DNA from: Sphagnum compactum
Lineage: Eukaryota > Bryophyta > Sphagnopsida > Sphagnales
Direction: 5' to 3'
NCBI GenBank assembly: GCA_965153455.1
Contig: OZ234500.1
Location: 6,634,001 to 6,698,000 of the forward strand
Length of the DNA: 64,000 nt
Positions 1 through 12,138 of the stretch are shown here, piece after piece (within the stretch, counting starts at the first letter, position 1; every line of letters starts with the position of its first letter). A model generated the notes under the pieces. That model was not told where the DNA came from. It was given only the letters and a program-made list of their open reading frames with translations, and ran no database searches. The translations under genes were made by a program, and so were the position numbers.

Positions 1-3000
1 TTGCACCAAACTTTACAAACTAGACATCTCTTGGTGCTAGAATACAATAAAAAAACCTCAAAATCTGAAGTTGCAAAAAAATTAAGGCTTAAACAAAAGG
101 GGAAAAAACCCAATGGTAGTAAATAATAGTCTCATGCATAACAAGATGGTTACAACAATAGTTACAACAACTTTGTTGACTATAGAACAAAGATGCCTTT
201 GTAACAAAAAGAAATTATAGAATAAATCACACTTAGCTAAGTTAGTAGACAATCAACAAGTTCTATCCACATTACAATGTGGTCATAAAAACAAAAAACT
301 AATTAAACTACACAACCTTTAAACAACTAAAACTATGGGTTGCCAAGGATTAGTGCATTCCGACATCACTCTCTCAAGCATAACTGGTCCCCTCACGGCC
401 AAGCCCCTTGAAAGTAGACACTCACACCCCATTTTTTGACATTCTCAATCCCACAAAAAGTGTAACACCCATCAGATAATACAAACCCACACAAAACAAT
501 GCAAAAAGTTACTTTCTGATTTCTTCTTTCACCCGTTTGTAAATAGTAATTCCACAACCTCATGTGGAACTTCTTCTAACAACCTTGCTAAATAGTGCTA
601 CAAGGATGAAACAATATATTGAATTCCCAAATACTTTCCTAATTCAAAACATCAAAACAATTCCAACCCCGAAGCTCCTTCTCACATTCCCAACAACACA
701 AATGATCACTTACTGAGCTTTGCACAACAAGACATTCACACCCACCAAACTTGGCCACAAAGATTACTCACAACACCACTTGAGCTTATCATCATTTCCT
801 TGGTTCAACCTTGACATTTACCTTCAAGTCTTGCATATCCTACATAAAAACACTATCCGCAGTGGATCTCTAAAATTAAAGATTCACAAGATGGAACATT
901 CCTCCTCCACACAAAACAATGCAAATAACAACTTCACACAAGCATAAGCGTCTTCTCTAGCTCTAGAAAAAACCATAGTACTTAGCTCTACCTTCTACAC
1001 ACCATTAGTAGTTGGTTCATTTACTAGAGAAATCCTTGTAGTGCGCTTCTAAAACCAATTGCATTGCACCCATTTTTGCCAAGAATTGAAGAACGCTGAT
1101 CCAAACACCAACACCAAGCACTGCAAATTCATTAACCCAGCAATCATGCATAAACAACAACAAACAAAACAAAACCAAAGGAAAGAAACAAACAAAACAC
1201 TCATCATCATTGGTAGTGTACACACACCTCCACCCAATTCTTCAAGTTTGGATGATGCCAACCAAGCACAAACAACATAGCTACAATGGACATTTCACAC
1301 AAACAACTATAGCTTTGATTCCACATCTCACCCCTTCCTCCCTTCTTTTTTTTTATCAATGACAATAGAAACAATTTTTTTCTTACAAGAAATCAATCTC
1401 CACTATGTTCCTAGGTTTAGGGTTTAAAATTTGATATCCTATTTTGATGAAATTTCCCAGCATTTCAATAGGTTATTAGATATAGGTCTTGCTATTTTTT
1501 TGTATGTTATCTTACAAGTGAATAAGGTCATTAATCAATTTTCAAAAATAATAATAATAATGTGTAAGTAGGTTCATAATAATGCTATTAATAACTAGGT
1601 GTTTTCTCAATGTCCAACCAACCCTAATATCCACCTTCAAATATGCACCCACCTAACATTCATACTAGGAAACATGATGCATTGCAAAATATTTTTGCAT
1701 CCTTTATCATGATCAAATAAACATTTTCCATGTGATGCACAAAATTTGCACCCATTTCCATTTCTTAGACTCAAACCCTTCTTATCAACATATTGATATT
1801 GTCTTCTCTAAAAGTGGGATTTGCATCCTCGCAAATGTAGTCATTGTTGATTCCCAAATGCTTAAAACTCTTTTACTTTGTGTAATTTCTACACGAATTT
1901 TGCAATTTCAAATAAACATAAACAAAAATAAAAATTGTTCTAACATTTGTTGGTATAAAATTACAATTGTTTTGAATTTTTCATACAGAAACAAATGATA
2001 TTTTAAACAATTAGTATCAACAAAATTTGAAATTGAAAGGTTTTGAACTTGGGACCTTTTATTCAATCTTCTTCACTTACCTTAAACCACAATTACACTA
2101 TAAAAGATGTAAGTGTCTTTCACCTTAAATCAAATGGTAACAAAATGGTTGGCTACATATTAAATTCCATTATCCACCTCATACATATCAATTTCACATG
2201 AACCCACTTTTGATCTATTACTCACCATCAATAATTGGATTTTGATTTTCGTTGTTGGCCTTTAATATTTAAAATTTGACATTTACCAATTTAAATAAGA
2301 CTTATAATGTTGTCTTTTCCATTTCCATTTCTTATTGTAATGTTTTCATATAACAAAATTTGATAGGTTTACATCGTTTTTCTTACAAAAACTAATAATT
2401 TTATTTATTTTTTTCATGTCTAACGTATCTTACGCCATTTATATAAGGCAATTGAATGTTCAATGTGTTGTGAAGTGTGTTTTTATTGTTTCATTGGCAA
2501 AAATGAAATTTTGAAGCTCGTTTAAAAAGGAAATAGCTTCAATTTTTACCATCAAGACTTTTCTCTCATTTTATTTTATTTTGTTTTATTGATGAGCTCC
2601 AAGATAGTGATTTGTAACCAATTTGTAAATGAATTCATAACATTCTTATTGTTTATGTTTTTTTTCGTCAAAACTTTTGTTGTTGAGTTACTCCAACATT
2701 TTGCAACATTTGAATTTTGAAATATGAGTTTCTAAAGGGTGTTTTTGTCTTCCTAAAGTCAACAAATCTTGATTTTTAAACTATATACATGTTTGTCATC
2801 ACTTCTTCAGGCGATTTGACAATTGTAAAAAGAATGCCAATCATCAATATTAATTAAACTACATGAAAACAAGTCCCTTTAGTAGTTTTGATAGAAGGGA
2901 TGCAATTAAAGAAGAGATTTGGTAGTTTTTCATATCATTGAAGTTCTTAACAAACTTTCAAATTCTTGAGGCAACAACTTGAGTCCCTCATGTAACTGCA

Positions 3001-4990
3001 TCAATGTTGTTGTGTTTGGGATTTTTGAGATCGCATTGAAACCCATTGTTGATGTGTTCATTAATGGGTTTCAAGATTTGAGATTGTGGGTTAACTAGGG
3101 ATCTTCATTGACACGAAGGATCTTGCAATCTTATAGAAGAAAAGCTTCTAAAAGAGGGACAAGATGGAAGGGGGCAAAAACACACCAAATCAATAACATC
3201 AAGTGTTTGGTTTCAAAACACAAACCTTGAGTTTTTTCAAATGCTTGATTGTGAATGGTTTTAGGCAATGTTGGAAGAGAGATTAAATGAAAAGATAATA
3301 TTTTGGATGAAATATAATATTTATATGTTAATTTGGGCCAATAAATATGCAAAGGATATAATGCTTATAAGTTGCACACTACACAATAAATGGTTACCAT
3401 GAATTGGCTAGTTGTAATGATTGGTTTAAGTAATTGACTGTAAATTGTTTGTCATTTTATATTTGTCCCCATTTTCATATTTATCAGTGGGATAAATAAT
3501 CAATTCTACGCTATGTCAAATGTGATAAACATTGTTGCATGCCCAAATAGGAGGTATGGGTGAAGTAGCTCCTTTTAGAGTAAATTCATCCATACCTAGC
3601 ATTTGGGTCTTTCCATGTGAATAAAACACAATCACATGTATATATACATATATATAATCCTTGTCAACATAAATGAAAAATAATTATAAAATAAAACTTG
3701 ATATATTAAGTTTCAAATTATTAATGATCAATGTGAACAATGATACTGAGAAATCATATGTTAGATATATAATTAAATATATTTATGTACATAGATGTTA
3801 GTATATTTAAATATGTTAATATTTGTTAATTTTTACAAAATTGATTTCTAATAGATGAAATACCTTATTTTCTATTTTCTTGGTTATTTCTTGAGTAAAA
3901 GGGACTTATGTAATGTCAACCTTCAACATAAAAATAATCAAAACATCAAACTTTTAAAGTAAAAGTCCATTTGAACACCATACTCACCAAGAAGTCTCAA
4001 ACATACTTGTTACTTATTTTTATTATATTAAAAAAATTCAAACCATGTATAGATTTAGATTCTCCTTTCTTGCATTTATGCGTTTAGCATAAGGCTTTAT
4101 GAAAGTACACTTTGTCAAAAAAAATTACCCGATGATGCTTTCACCCATGTGCAAGTGATTTCTTTACACCCACCCATAAACCCTAACATTACATCTGGGC
4201 ATACTTGTTAATGCAATCAATATTGATACAGTTTGCTTTCCCCCAATCTGCCCTTTACTCCAATTTTTTTTTTCACCTTTGCATTTCTAGAAATGTTTTG
4301 GGTCCATGCCATACATGTTTTGGACATGTCCATGTTCCAGGTGCTAAGGGGTATGTAGTATGCAACATGCTACGAGACCCTTATCACATGCTACTTGGCA
4401 TCTTACATACCCCTGAAACTTCATACACATAATATGCTACAAGGCAATTATACTACTGTCGGTGGAGCTCCTCTTATAGGTATATCTGTATTCAAAATTC
4501 ACAATTTTCAGCAAAAAATGCAGTAGACAAGGAGACTTCACCTTGGAAGCAAACACCTTTAGAATGCTTTGTATCCACAGATGAAAAAACTGTCCTCATG
4601 CCACTTGTTCTCTTTGCTGCTGCCTATATCTTGCCCCTGATCAATGTGCAGCAGAAATTCACCAGAAAAACAAGATCCAATATTATAGCTTTTGTCAAGC
4701 TGAAGTCCAGAAATAGTGTTCAAGTGTCCAACTGATGTTCTCAATGCAGAACACCAAATAATCATTCCATCTCAAAAATTGTCCCAGCCCCCAAAGAATG
4801 ATAAGCCCCCTCAAAAACAAGCTAAACCAAAAGAAACTTTAAACATCTACAATGTACAAATGTCCATGCACTACAAATGTAGGATACAGAAGCAACATAA
4901 AGAGCTTCTTTCAATGGAGTCAAATCCAAAGAGTATGTCTTAGGTCAACCCAGAAACCTCAACCTGTCCTTTCGCAGTCCATGAAGACCA
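1..4990. other. AT-rich intergenic region, no gene recognised
   Basis: Only short open frames of fewer than 90 codons occur here, on both strands. None shows a domain I recognise, and none has splice-compatible neighbours. The stretch contains an ATA triplet run near 1550, a hairpin at 3542-3607 (listed separately) and a TATA-type dinucleotide patch near 3638-3655. The last few hundred bases before 5162 may belong to the 3' untranslated region of the minus-strand nucleotidase-like gene. I could not place its poly(A) site. Confidence 0.6.
3542..3607. repeat. Imperfect inverted repeat (hairpin, ~23-bp arms)
   Basis: The left arm (3542-3564) starts CCCAAAT and ends TATGGGTGAA. The right arm (3585-3607) is its near reverse complement, starting TTCATCCATA and ending ATTTGGG. 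Arms of about 23 bases carry roughly four mismatches and enclose a 20-base loop. The sequence supports a stem-loop. Whether it is a small MITE remnant, a small-RNA precursor or chance is not shown. Confidence 0.55.
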
Positions 4991-5161
4991 GAACAGCTCC
5001 AAAGATCTCAACCACAGTGAAGTGGTAACTTTCCAAGAAGGTAGAAACGGAGCAGACTGTGTTCCCATATGTGGATGTTGGCTGAAATCTACAGTCTTAA
5101 AATCCCATTAAAGCATCAACTCCATCCTCTTCTCTGTGCCTCTTGGAGGCAGACCTGGCAG

Positions 5162-7798
5162 TTAAGTGCGATGACGACCTTGTAAGTAATTTGCAACTTC
5201 TGACCAATCATTGACTCTGGTGATTAGAGGATGGGTGGGACCTTGAGCGGTTTTACTCCATGGGTAGCTACCATGCAAGTCAAATAGAAGCACCTCTATT
5301 CCATGCTCTGCACATTCCAGTGCATATCGTGGGTTGTCATCAATCAGAATCTCCACTCCTAGGGACCTGGCACACAACCATCCACAAAATGACTGCAGGG
5401 TTTCCAGTTTATTGGTCCAACCCCCCAAAGACTAGATATCTATGAGGTTGCAGATAAAACGTCAAAGGTAACTGTTGTGTCAGTTCCAGCAAACCCAGAA
5501 CTAACACAAGTATGAGACAGGTCATAAACTTGAGAGTGTGACTCACAACATATCAGAATCAATCAAACCTGATATTCCAAATCCTTTAGCTAGACCCTGA
5601 TCATGTTATGATGAAGAACCTGAATGAAGAACCCTACTGAGAGTAGTTCTGAAACAGGACCTATGTATGAAAGGAAAGATACACACCTGCAGATCTCAGA
5701 TTTTGGACGAGCCTCCCCTTCCAAAGCAAAGTGATTACCAAAATGCACTTCCTTGAATATGCCTGCATAATGTTGCTCAATCCACTCCACTGTTGGTTTC
5801 CTTATCACATGCTGTCGTGATCTGTTAGATAAACACAAAGGAAATACCTCATCATTCTTCACATAAGACTGCTGCAAGAAGCCAAATCAGAATGTTCCAA
5901 TAAAGTGAGATTCTAAACTTTGAAGTAGCCATCAATGTAGAAACTTAACAAACAATATGGTCACCAGTGCCATGAAAAGAAAACAGAGACATCACAAAGG
6001 GGGCCAGTAACTTACGTGACAACCACCAAATTGCAGTAAGCTGCTAGTTGTTGGAGAGTTTGATGAGCTCCAGGGATGGGACAGATCCCATTATTGAAAT
6101 GCTCTGACTCAAAAAAAGCGTGCACCCGGTTGTTGGCTGAGGAAACCATACAATAAAGAACCTCATCAAATTCAACAGTCCCCTCAACAGCTCCACCAAA
6201 ACTGAAAGTCTTTGTTATGTGATGTGAAAATGCTTAGGTTCTACCCTTGATGATACATTTCCCCTTTTGCAGTCACAGGTTAATCTCAGTTGATGGACAG
6301 AACTACAAATGCTTCAACACCAAATCTTAAGACACAATTTTGGCCAGGATAGACATAGAACCTTCTGCTTGTGAGCATTTCCAAATCTGCAAAAAAATCA
6401 TGAAAGAAGCACATGTTATTACCTCAAGCAAGCATCATCCAGAAATGAGACAGGTCTACCATGGTTGTCGACATCTAAGAGGAAAACCTAAATGCACAAT
6501 CAAGACTTCAGCTTGAAACCCTAGAGTTCAAATCACAAATATTTCTGCAAGAATCCAGAGAGATATCAACCAACCAAGATTGCAATCTGGAACCAAATTG
6601 ACAAGAGTAAACAAACATGCACATCTGTACAACAATTTTCACACACATTTTCTGCCTCGTCATTTGGAAGAACAAAATGGTTTGCACCACAACACCAACC
6701 TTCATAAAGTCATACACATGATACTCTGACAATTCATGACGTAGCCTGTATTCTTCGGCTATGAAGGTGTTCAAAGTTGAAAGAAAGCTGCCAAGCACTA
6801 CAACCAAAAGAAAAAAGTTATGAGTGCATACTCTCTCCCATAGGTATTTGGTAATGTTCTCAAGACTTTCAACATTGAAAACTTTCTCACAATTAAACTC
6901 TCTGAAAGCCCTCACCATCTCACACTTGCTTTCAACAGAATCATGTCCTGGCTTGTGTGCATTTCCAAGCCACACACACACACACATATATTTTCCCTTC
7001 TTCTTCTCTGCTCCATACAAAACATGCACTCCACTTCAGGGCATTCTGAATCCTTTCCAATTTACATTACAAAGAACTGCAGGAATCAAACAGAGACTTC
7101 TCAGCTCCTTTGCATTTTAAATTGTAAACTTAAGGAGTTCTGTCTTATTTCAGTTATGCAACTATAGGATCGAGGGAAGACGTGTTTTGAAATCGTAGAA
7201 AGGAAGAAGAGGTGCTGCTGCTACTGGTGATCGTAGAGTATAACGGGAGGGGCAAACCTTCATCGACATCCACTGCAACTTGCAAGAGCTTGGCCGGAGA
7301 TGCACACGGGGGACCTGCTACCACCAAGCTTTGCTCATTGTCCAAACTCCTATTTGGCTCTTCTTCTATTACCCCCCGAACACATGTAGATCTGGATCCA
7401 CCGCCTTCAGAAGATGGCGTGAAGGGAACAACTCCCTGCAATCGCCTCGATTTCTGCTGATGCTGCTGCTGCTCTACTATTGCTGCCGCTGCAGCTGCAG
7501 CATTATTGCACCTTGCAGCAACAGCTAATTCCTCCAAACTCCCTCTAGGACTATTACCAACATCAATATGATCCCTATCTGCGCGAGCACGTAGCTTCAA
7601 CCGTCTCTGCCTGCAAGAATGCAACAACAAGCCGGAACAAGAAAAATGCAAAAACGCCCGTTCTCTTCTGGACAGCCGAGAAGCCTGCTTAACAACAACG
7701 GCTGTCTGTTGTTCCCCTTTGCTCACCAAAAAATCATCGCCACAACAGAAACAGAGCAAGTAATTCGCAGCCGACACTGCAATTGGCACCGCCACCAT
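5162..7798 (-). CDS. NT5C-like HAD-family 5'(3')-nucleotidase, six exons
   Basis: Exons read 7798-7258, 6797-6700, 6386-6362, 6136-6016, 5821-5687 and 5366-5162. All introns are GT-AG and the phases join without a stop to give 374 residues. Residues 1-170 are variable, rich in Ser, Ala and Arg with an Ala run and a Gln-rich stretch, as expected of an organelle transit region plus a low-complexity linker. The phosphatase domain follows. HAD motif I is VDVDEV (Asp177 nucleophile, Asp179), completed across the first intron. Motif II is VVTSR (Thr262), motif III RPKSE (Lys302) and motif IV IDDNP (Asp316/317). Plant members keep the same order of blocks, from VDVDEVLG to SYPWSK near the end. The family dephosphorylates (deoxy)nucleoside monophosphates; the real substrate here is unknown. 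Exon 3 is only 25 bases. The ATG at 7798 is the first in the frame, and a donor-like GGGTAAGT just before it leaves the true 5' end uncertain. Confidence 0.9.
6362..6386 (-). other. 25-base microexon of the NT5C-like gene
   Basis: Preceded by a T-rich tract ending TTTTTTGCAG and followed by GGTTCT-type donor sequence, this exon encodes IWKCSQAE plus the first base of the next Ala codon. Without it, the flanking exons do not join in frame with the family block that runs from the DFMK segment to the NNRVHAFF segment. With it, the joined frame matches the spacing expected in plant homologues. It is the smallest exon in the window. Confidence 0.8.
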
Positions 7799-8060
7799 AC
7801 TTACCCCACCCCCCCCCCCCCCCCCCCGGATCTTGTTGCCGCGATGCTCCTATTGCCTCGCTCTTGACGGACCGATCTGATTCCCTCGATCTTATGCTGT
7901 TCTCTTTTGTGATTTACAACATCGAGTTCACGAGATCGCTCCACAAATGCTCCTCCAAATCGATGATGGTTCGCAATGCGCAAACCTTTCTTTCTTACTT
8001 ACTTTCTTTCTTTCTTTCTTTCTTCTGGCGCTCTCCAAACCCTAATTCCTCGAGAAGGCG
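7799..8060 (-). promoter_or_regulatory. Leader/proximal promoter of the NT5C-like gene
   Basis: Reading toward the gene, this holds a telo-box core AAACCCTAA (8037-8045, plus orientation), a CTTT-type microsatellite (about 7988-8025) and an uninterrupted run of 19 C on the plus strand (7809-7827). In the transcript that run would be a poly-G tract ending about 10 bases before the ATG at 7798. Telo-boxes are frequent in promoters of plant housekeeping and organelle genes. A 60-codon frame (7983-7801) runs through the poly-G as glycines and stops just before the main ATG. I treat it as a possible uORF. Confidence 0.45.
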
Positions 8061-8099
8061 AAGAAGCGAGTCTCACGGGGAAGCCAAGGGAGAGGTACC

Positions 8100-8580
8100 A
8101 CCAGTGTTGGCCGGTTATTTCTTTTTTAAAATAACCGGTCGGGTAGGGTAATCAAAAAAATTTGAAACTGTGTGCCCCCTGGTTATCAATCGCACCGTCC
8201 AAGTGACAGTATCGGTTATCAATATACTCAGTTTCTTTGTTAATTTCCCGCAGGATATACCCGCTTTGAAAACTGCTGGTTATGTTGCCTGGACAGGGTA
8301 GGTTATATTTATTTTTTCTAATTTTTATTTTATTCTGTTCTCCGTTTTTCTGTTTCTACCATAAAAACATGTACAGGGTTTTAGGATGAAATTTTAATAA
8401 CCGGGGGTTATTACATCTTGAAAAATCAATAACTGCGGGTAGGTTATCAATGGGGTATCAAGAATCAATAACCCACTGACAGCTTGATTTTTGATAATCA
8501 GCTGTTTCCTCAAACAAACCAGCCAACAACAACTGGCTGTTAGGTGGGTATTTGATTCTTCTGATAACCGTCAGTTCCCA
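8100..8580. repeat. Cluster of GGTTAT/ATAACC motifs with local inverted repeats
   Basis: The motif GGTTAT or its complement ATAACC recurs about a dozen times, often as GGTTATCAAT or AATAACC. One clear hairpin pairs CCGGTTATTT with AAAATAACCGG around 8110-8140. Other copies lie near 8180, 8212, 8277, 8303, 8398, 8406, 8450, 8470 and 8562. There is no coding potential. It resembles a decayed, internally repetitive dispersed element. Confidence 0.45.
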
Positions 8581-8992
8581 TTTACCACCGGGTTTCTGAG
8601 CCAGAGATCGGTGGATTCAGGTTTTTCAAAGATAAGTTTTTTTTGAAAAAACCTGAATCAAAGAACCACCGGTTCCCGTTTTCTCAAACACCTCAAAGAA
8701 CTTGGCCTGGCAGTTCCGCACAAAAGAGCAAGAAGAGAACCTCCGGTTATTTAAATTTTCCTGTTTTTGAGACCATGGATTTGGTTCTTTTTTCACTAAC
8801 GAGAGTCAACCCAGCAACCACCAACTGACCAATGGCTGGCTGGAACCCACATTAGGGACTCCTTTTCATCCTGTAACATTATTGGCTTCAATTAAACAAT
8901 TTTTTATTACTTTTGATTCCTCAATGAAACTTCATTCATTCATTCATTGAGTGGGTTTTTTTTTTTTTTTTTTAATGTTAACTTACCAAGTA

Positions 8993-9144
8993 ATGCTACC
9001 ATTGTCATTGGACACTTTGCACTTATTTTTTGTAAATAAATTGTAAATATTATTTTTTATAATATTTTTTAAAAATTTATAAACATTAAAAAAATTGTAA
9101 ATATTATTTTTTATAAGTGCAAAGTGTCCAATGGCAATGGTAGC
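8993..9144. mobile_element. Palindromic MITE-like element with ~31-bp terminal arms
   Basis: The left arm (about 8993-9026) reads GCTACCATTGTCATTGGACA and continues to CACTTATT. The right arm (9111-9144) is its reverse complement with one mismatch in about 31 bases. The 85-base centre is almost pure A/T, with two copies of TTGTAAATATTATTTTTTAT. No ORF is present. Long arms and an AT-rich core fit a foldback MITE. Target-site duplications could not be assigned because a third arm lies just downstream. Confidence 0.65.
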
Positions 9145-9182
9145 TAACTTTTAAAAATAATGTTTGGTAACCAATTTTTTTA

Positions 9183-9217
9183 ATGCTACCATTGCCATTG
9201 GACACTTTGCACTTATT
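9183..9217. repeat. Third, solo copy of the MITE arm
   Basis: This repeats the left-arm sequence of the neighbouring palindrome in direct orientation (GCTACCATTGCCATTGGACA through CACTTATT), 38 bases after the right arm. It shares the GCC variant of the right arm rather than the GTC of the left arm. Confidence 0.7.
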
Positions 9218-9219
9218 TC

Positions 9220-12138
9220 CATTTAGGGCAACACCTACACAGAACTTGGTCATTTCTTTACTAGGAAGTGGGGGACATGAAGAAAATAATGTGAATAATT
9301 TCATTAATTTTTGTGTTTTTCGCTTCCTTCTTTTTTTTTCCCTAGTTTCCCAATACAAAGAAGGGAAGGAGAAGAACTAGGCCTCCTTTTTACACACTAG
9401 GAGTCAGGGCCGGTGTTCAACCTAAATCGAAGCATTCCTATTGGTGCAAAAGTTGAAATTGGCCCCAAGGGTTTTTACACTAAGAGGAGTCAAGGCTGAA
9501 ATAGAAAAAATATTTTCAATTATCTGCCCCAAGCTACTAATAAAATGCCGAACTTTTTATGGCCTTCTATTGGCCCCAAGGCTGAAAAAAGGATACCATC
9601 GAATTTGTGAAGCCAATTTGCAACCCATGTGGGTAACTATTTGTGAGTAACTCGAGGCCAAACAACAAGCCAAAAATGTTCAAAGTTGGCCCCAAGTTAT
9701 GTAGATTCTTTGCATTTAACAATAATTCTAGATCTTTGTTCTTCGCCCACAATCATACTACACGCACACAAACAACAACACGGAAGTGACAATATCCTAG
9801 CACTCCAAGACCGACGAGACCACAAAACTCTTTTACAATACAAAATTGAAGAGGAATATACAACAAGATACCTCCGTGGTTCTATTGAAAGGAAATTGCT
9901 GAAACCTTTGTGGAATTGTGTCATGAAATGATAAAACTAGGGTACTAGATAGATGACTTTTTTCACCATTTTGGGGAAGCACTTGGAATTGTGGGGTCAT
10001 TGGAATATATAGCTAAAATTGAGCATTAAAAGAATGAACAATGGCGGTTTATAGGTTCCCTCAAACTCCGCCCTAAAAAGTGATGTTTTCCTCTAAATGT
10101 AACAATCCAACTCAACTCATCATTGAACATTGTTGTGGTTATAGATTCCATGGTTACATTAAGCTAAACGAAATTAATTATGGCTAAATAAATTAAACTA
10201 AATTAAATTAGGCTAATGGCGTGCTCCCAAGTTCTTTGTTAGACCCAAGTTGGGTCCAAAGAAGTCAAACAGCGAAATTGTTTGGAACTTGGTGCACGCT
10301 TCCAACCTCATCTACCTTAAAAAGTGATTTTTTCCTCTAAATGTAACCATCCAACGCAACTCATCATTGAACATTGTTGCATAATAAGTCGACCATCTGG
10401 AAAAAAAAAAATCCTAAGAAAAACATGTGGACATGAAAATTCCCAAGGCACAAATCGTATCATGAAAACAAACTAAGGACATTCGTGTACACATTATTAG
10501 ATCACTCATACTTCTGCCTTCTTTTTTTCCTTAAAGATCTGGAGCACCTTGATATGTGGAAAGTATAGAATAGAAATAACAACAATAATACAAAGGGAGA
10601 AATGCTTAGTTCACCAACCATGCTTTGATTGAGTGTCCCCTTCCTCTTCATAGAACAACTACAGAAATGAAACATAAACAATGTGTGTATCTTCAAGATT
10701 GTCCAATTGTTTGAGACTCTAAGAGTAGCTCTGCCAGCGACATTATAATGGTTTGGAAACTATAATTTGGATGAAGTTCACATGTTGGATAACATGAAAC
10801 TAAGTTTGGACCCGTGGAACTGCTGGAGATACAATGCTTTTCCACATGGTGGCATTTAACTTATCCCCACTGTAGATTATTCAATCTTTCATGTTTATGG
10901 GAGAATAACTTGCACACTCTTTTGGATGTAGTACACACCAACGATGTGCGAGCACCCCGGGTTGGCCAATTAGAATTGTCAGTTCGAATTCCAGTTAGTA
11001 AAACCTGAACTAGAACTCACTTCAATGTTCAGATTTCAGAACTGCATCCCAAACCAGAATCATAATTGAGCTTTTTGAAGAACAAGACCCAGGACCAATT
11101 CCAGGCCCTTTTCTGTATGTAACCAGAACTGGAACCATCCTAGTTTTCATAAGAACTGGAACAGGAACCATTCTAATTTTGTAAGAACCGGAGCCAGAAG
11201 TTCTTCATAAAGTCAAGAGCCACCCAACACTAATAAACACAGATGTTGGACAGTTCTTAGTACTTTGAGAAAAAAACACACACAATCAAAGAACCACCAG
11301 TTCTCGGTATTTCCAAAAAAATTAGAACCATGCTCATATATCAGAACCATGCAATTGATTTTTTGAGAACCACTTAGGAACCACCCTGATACCCAGCAAG
11401 GGTTTGGTGCAGTTTCTAATGACCACCCAACAACACTGGTCTAACAATGTTCATCCTTTCTCCTAAAGAAGATCCAACCACAATGTGAGCCTCCAGTGTA
11501 TGTATTTAAGAGAAATGAACATTTCAACATACTTGCACAAAGTTCACCATGGGTTTGCACTCTGATCGAACACTCCAATCTGGGATTAGATCAAAAGCTC
11601 AGAGGTCAAAGACAGCAACCTTGGGAAAATCCTAGAATTCAAAATCACATGCACAAATGTTGAACAAAGACCTCGAAGGGTCACTAATGGGTCTTACAGA
11701 TATGGAGAACATGTTGTACTTACAGGTCGCTGTTTACAAACTCTTGTCAGTGTCATGAGGACATGAACACTCTCTTAGGTATATCTGCACACATGCAAAC
11801 CTTGGAGATTGCTCACAGGATGGCATTTCCAGACCACAATGAATAATCCACACGTTCCAACCACAACAAAGCCCACAGATTCAACAGAAATCTTGAGGCT
11901 GCATTGTTTTTCAGATTGTATTCAAACTTCTGTTTTGGGTAGATTATTCAGGAGTAAGAATCATGAGACCAGCACACACCAGAGCTTTGAACCCAAACAT
12001 CCAATTTGCTATAAACTTGTCTCACACCTATAACCAAGAACACTGATTTTGAACCTCCAAGGGGTCACTCTCTTGTATAATATTAGCTGACATTGCATAC
12101 CTTGTGTACAGCAAATGATTAATCTGCATAAAATTACA
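9220..12138. other. Intergenic region between the nucleotidase-like and SUV3 genes
   Basis: No supported gene. It contains a direct repeat pair (10071-10137 and 10315-10380) flanking a hairpin (10219-10299). It also contains a stretch (about 10980-11420) rich in GAACCAGAAC-type words that resembles, in reverse orientation, the sequence at 55690-56110. The part just below 12139 is probably the 3' untranslated region of the SUV3 gene; its end is not visible to me. Confidence 0.5.
10071..10380. repeat. ~66-bp direct repeats flanking a nested hairpin
   Basis: Two copies of about 66 bases (10071-10137 and 10315-10380) share blocks such as TTTTCCTCTAAATGTAAC and AACTCATCATTGAACATTGT with few mismatches. 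Between them, the arms GCGTGCTCCCAAGTTC (10219-10234) and GAACTTGGTGCACGC (10284-10299) are near complements. Inside is a shorter palindrome, GACCCAAGTTGGGTC (10242-10256). This fits an inverted-repeat insertion within a duplicated segment. Confidence 0.55.

Noticed and set aside
2035-2115. tRNA-derived SINE-like box B (GGTCCCAAGTTCAAAACC, minus strand)
   Set aside because: No convincing box A at the right distance and no tail or target duplication.
10930-10995. Possible tRNA or SINE from a GTTCGAATTCC box B
   Set aside because: The candidate box A is only about 19 bases away and no cloverleaf can be drawn.
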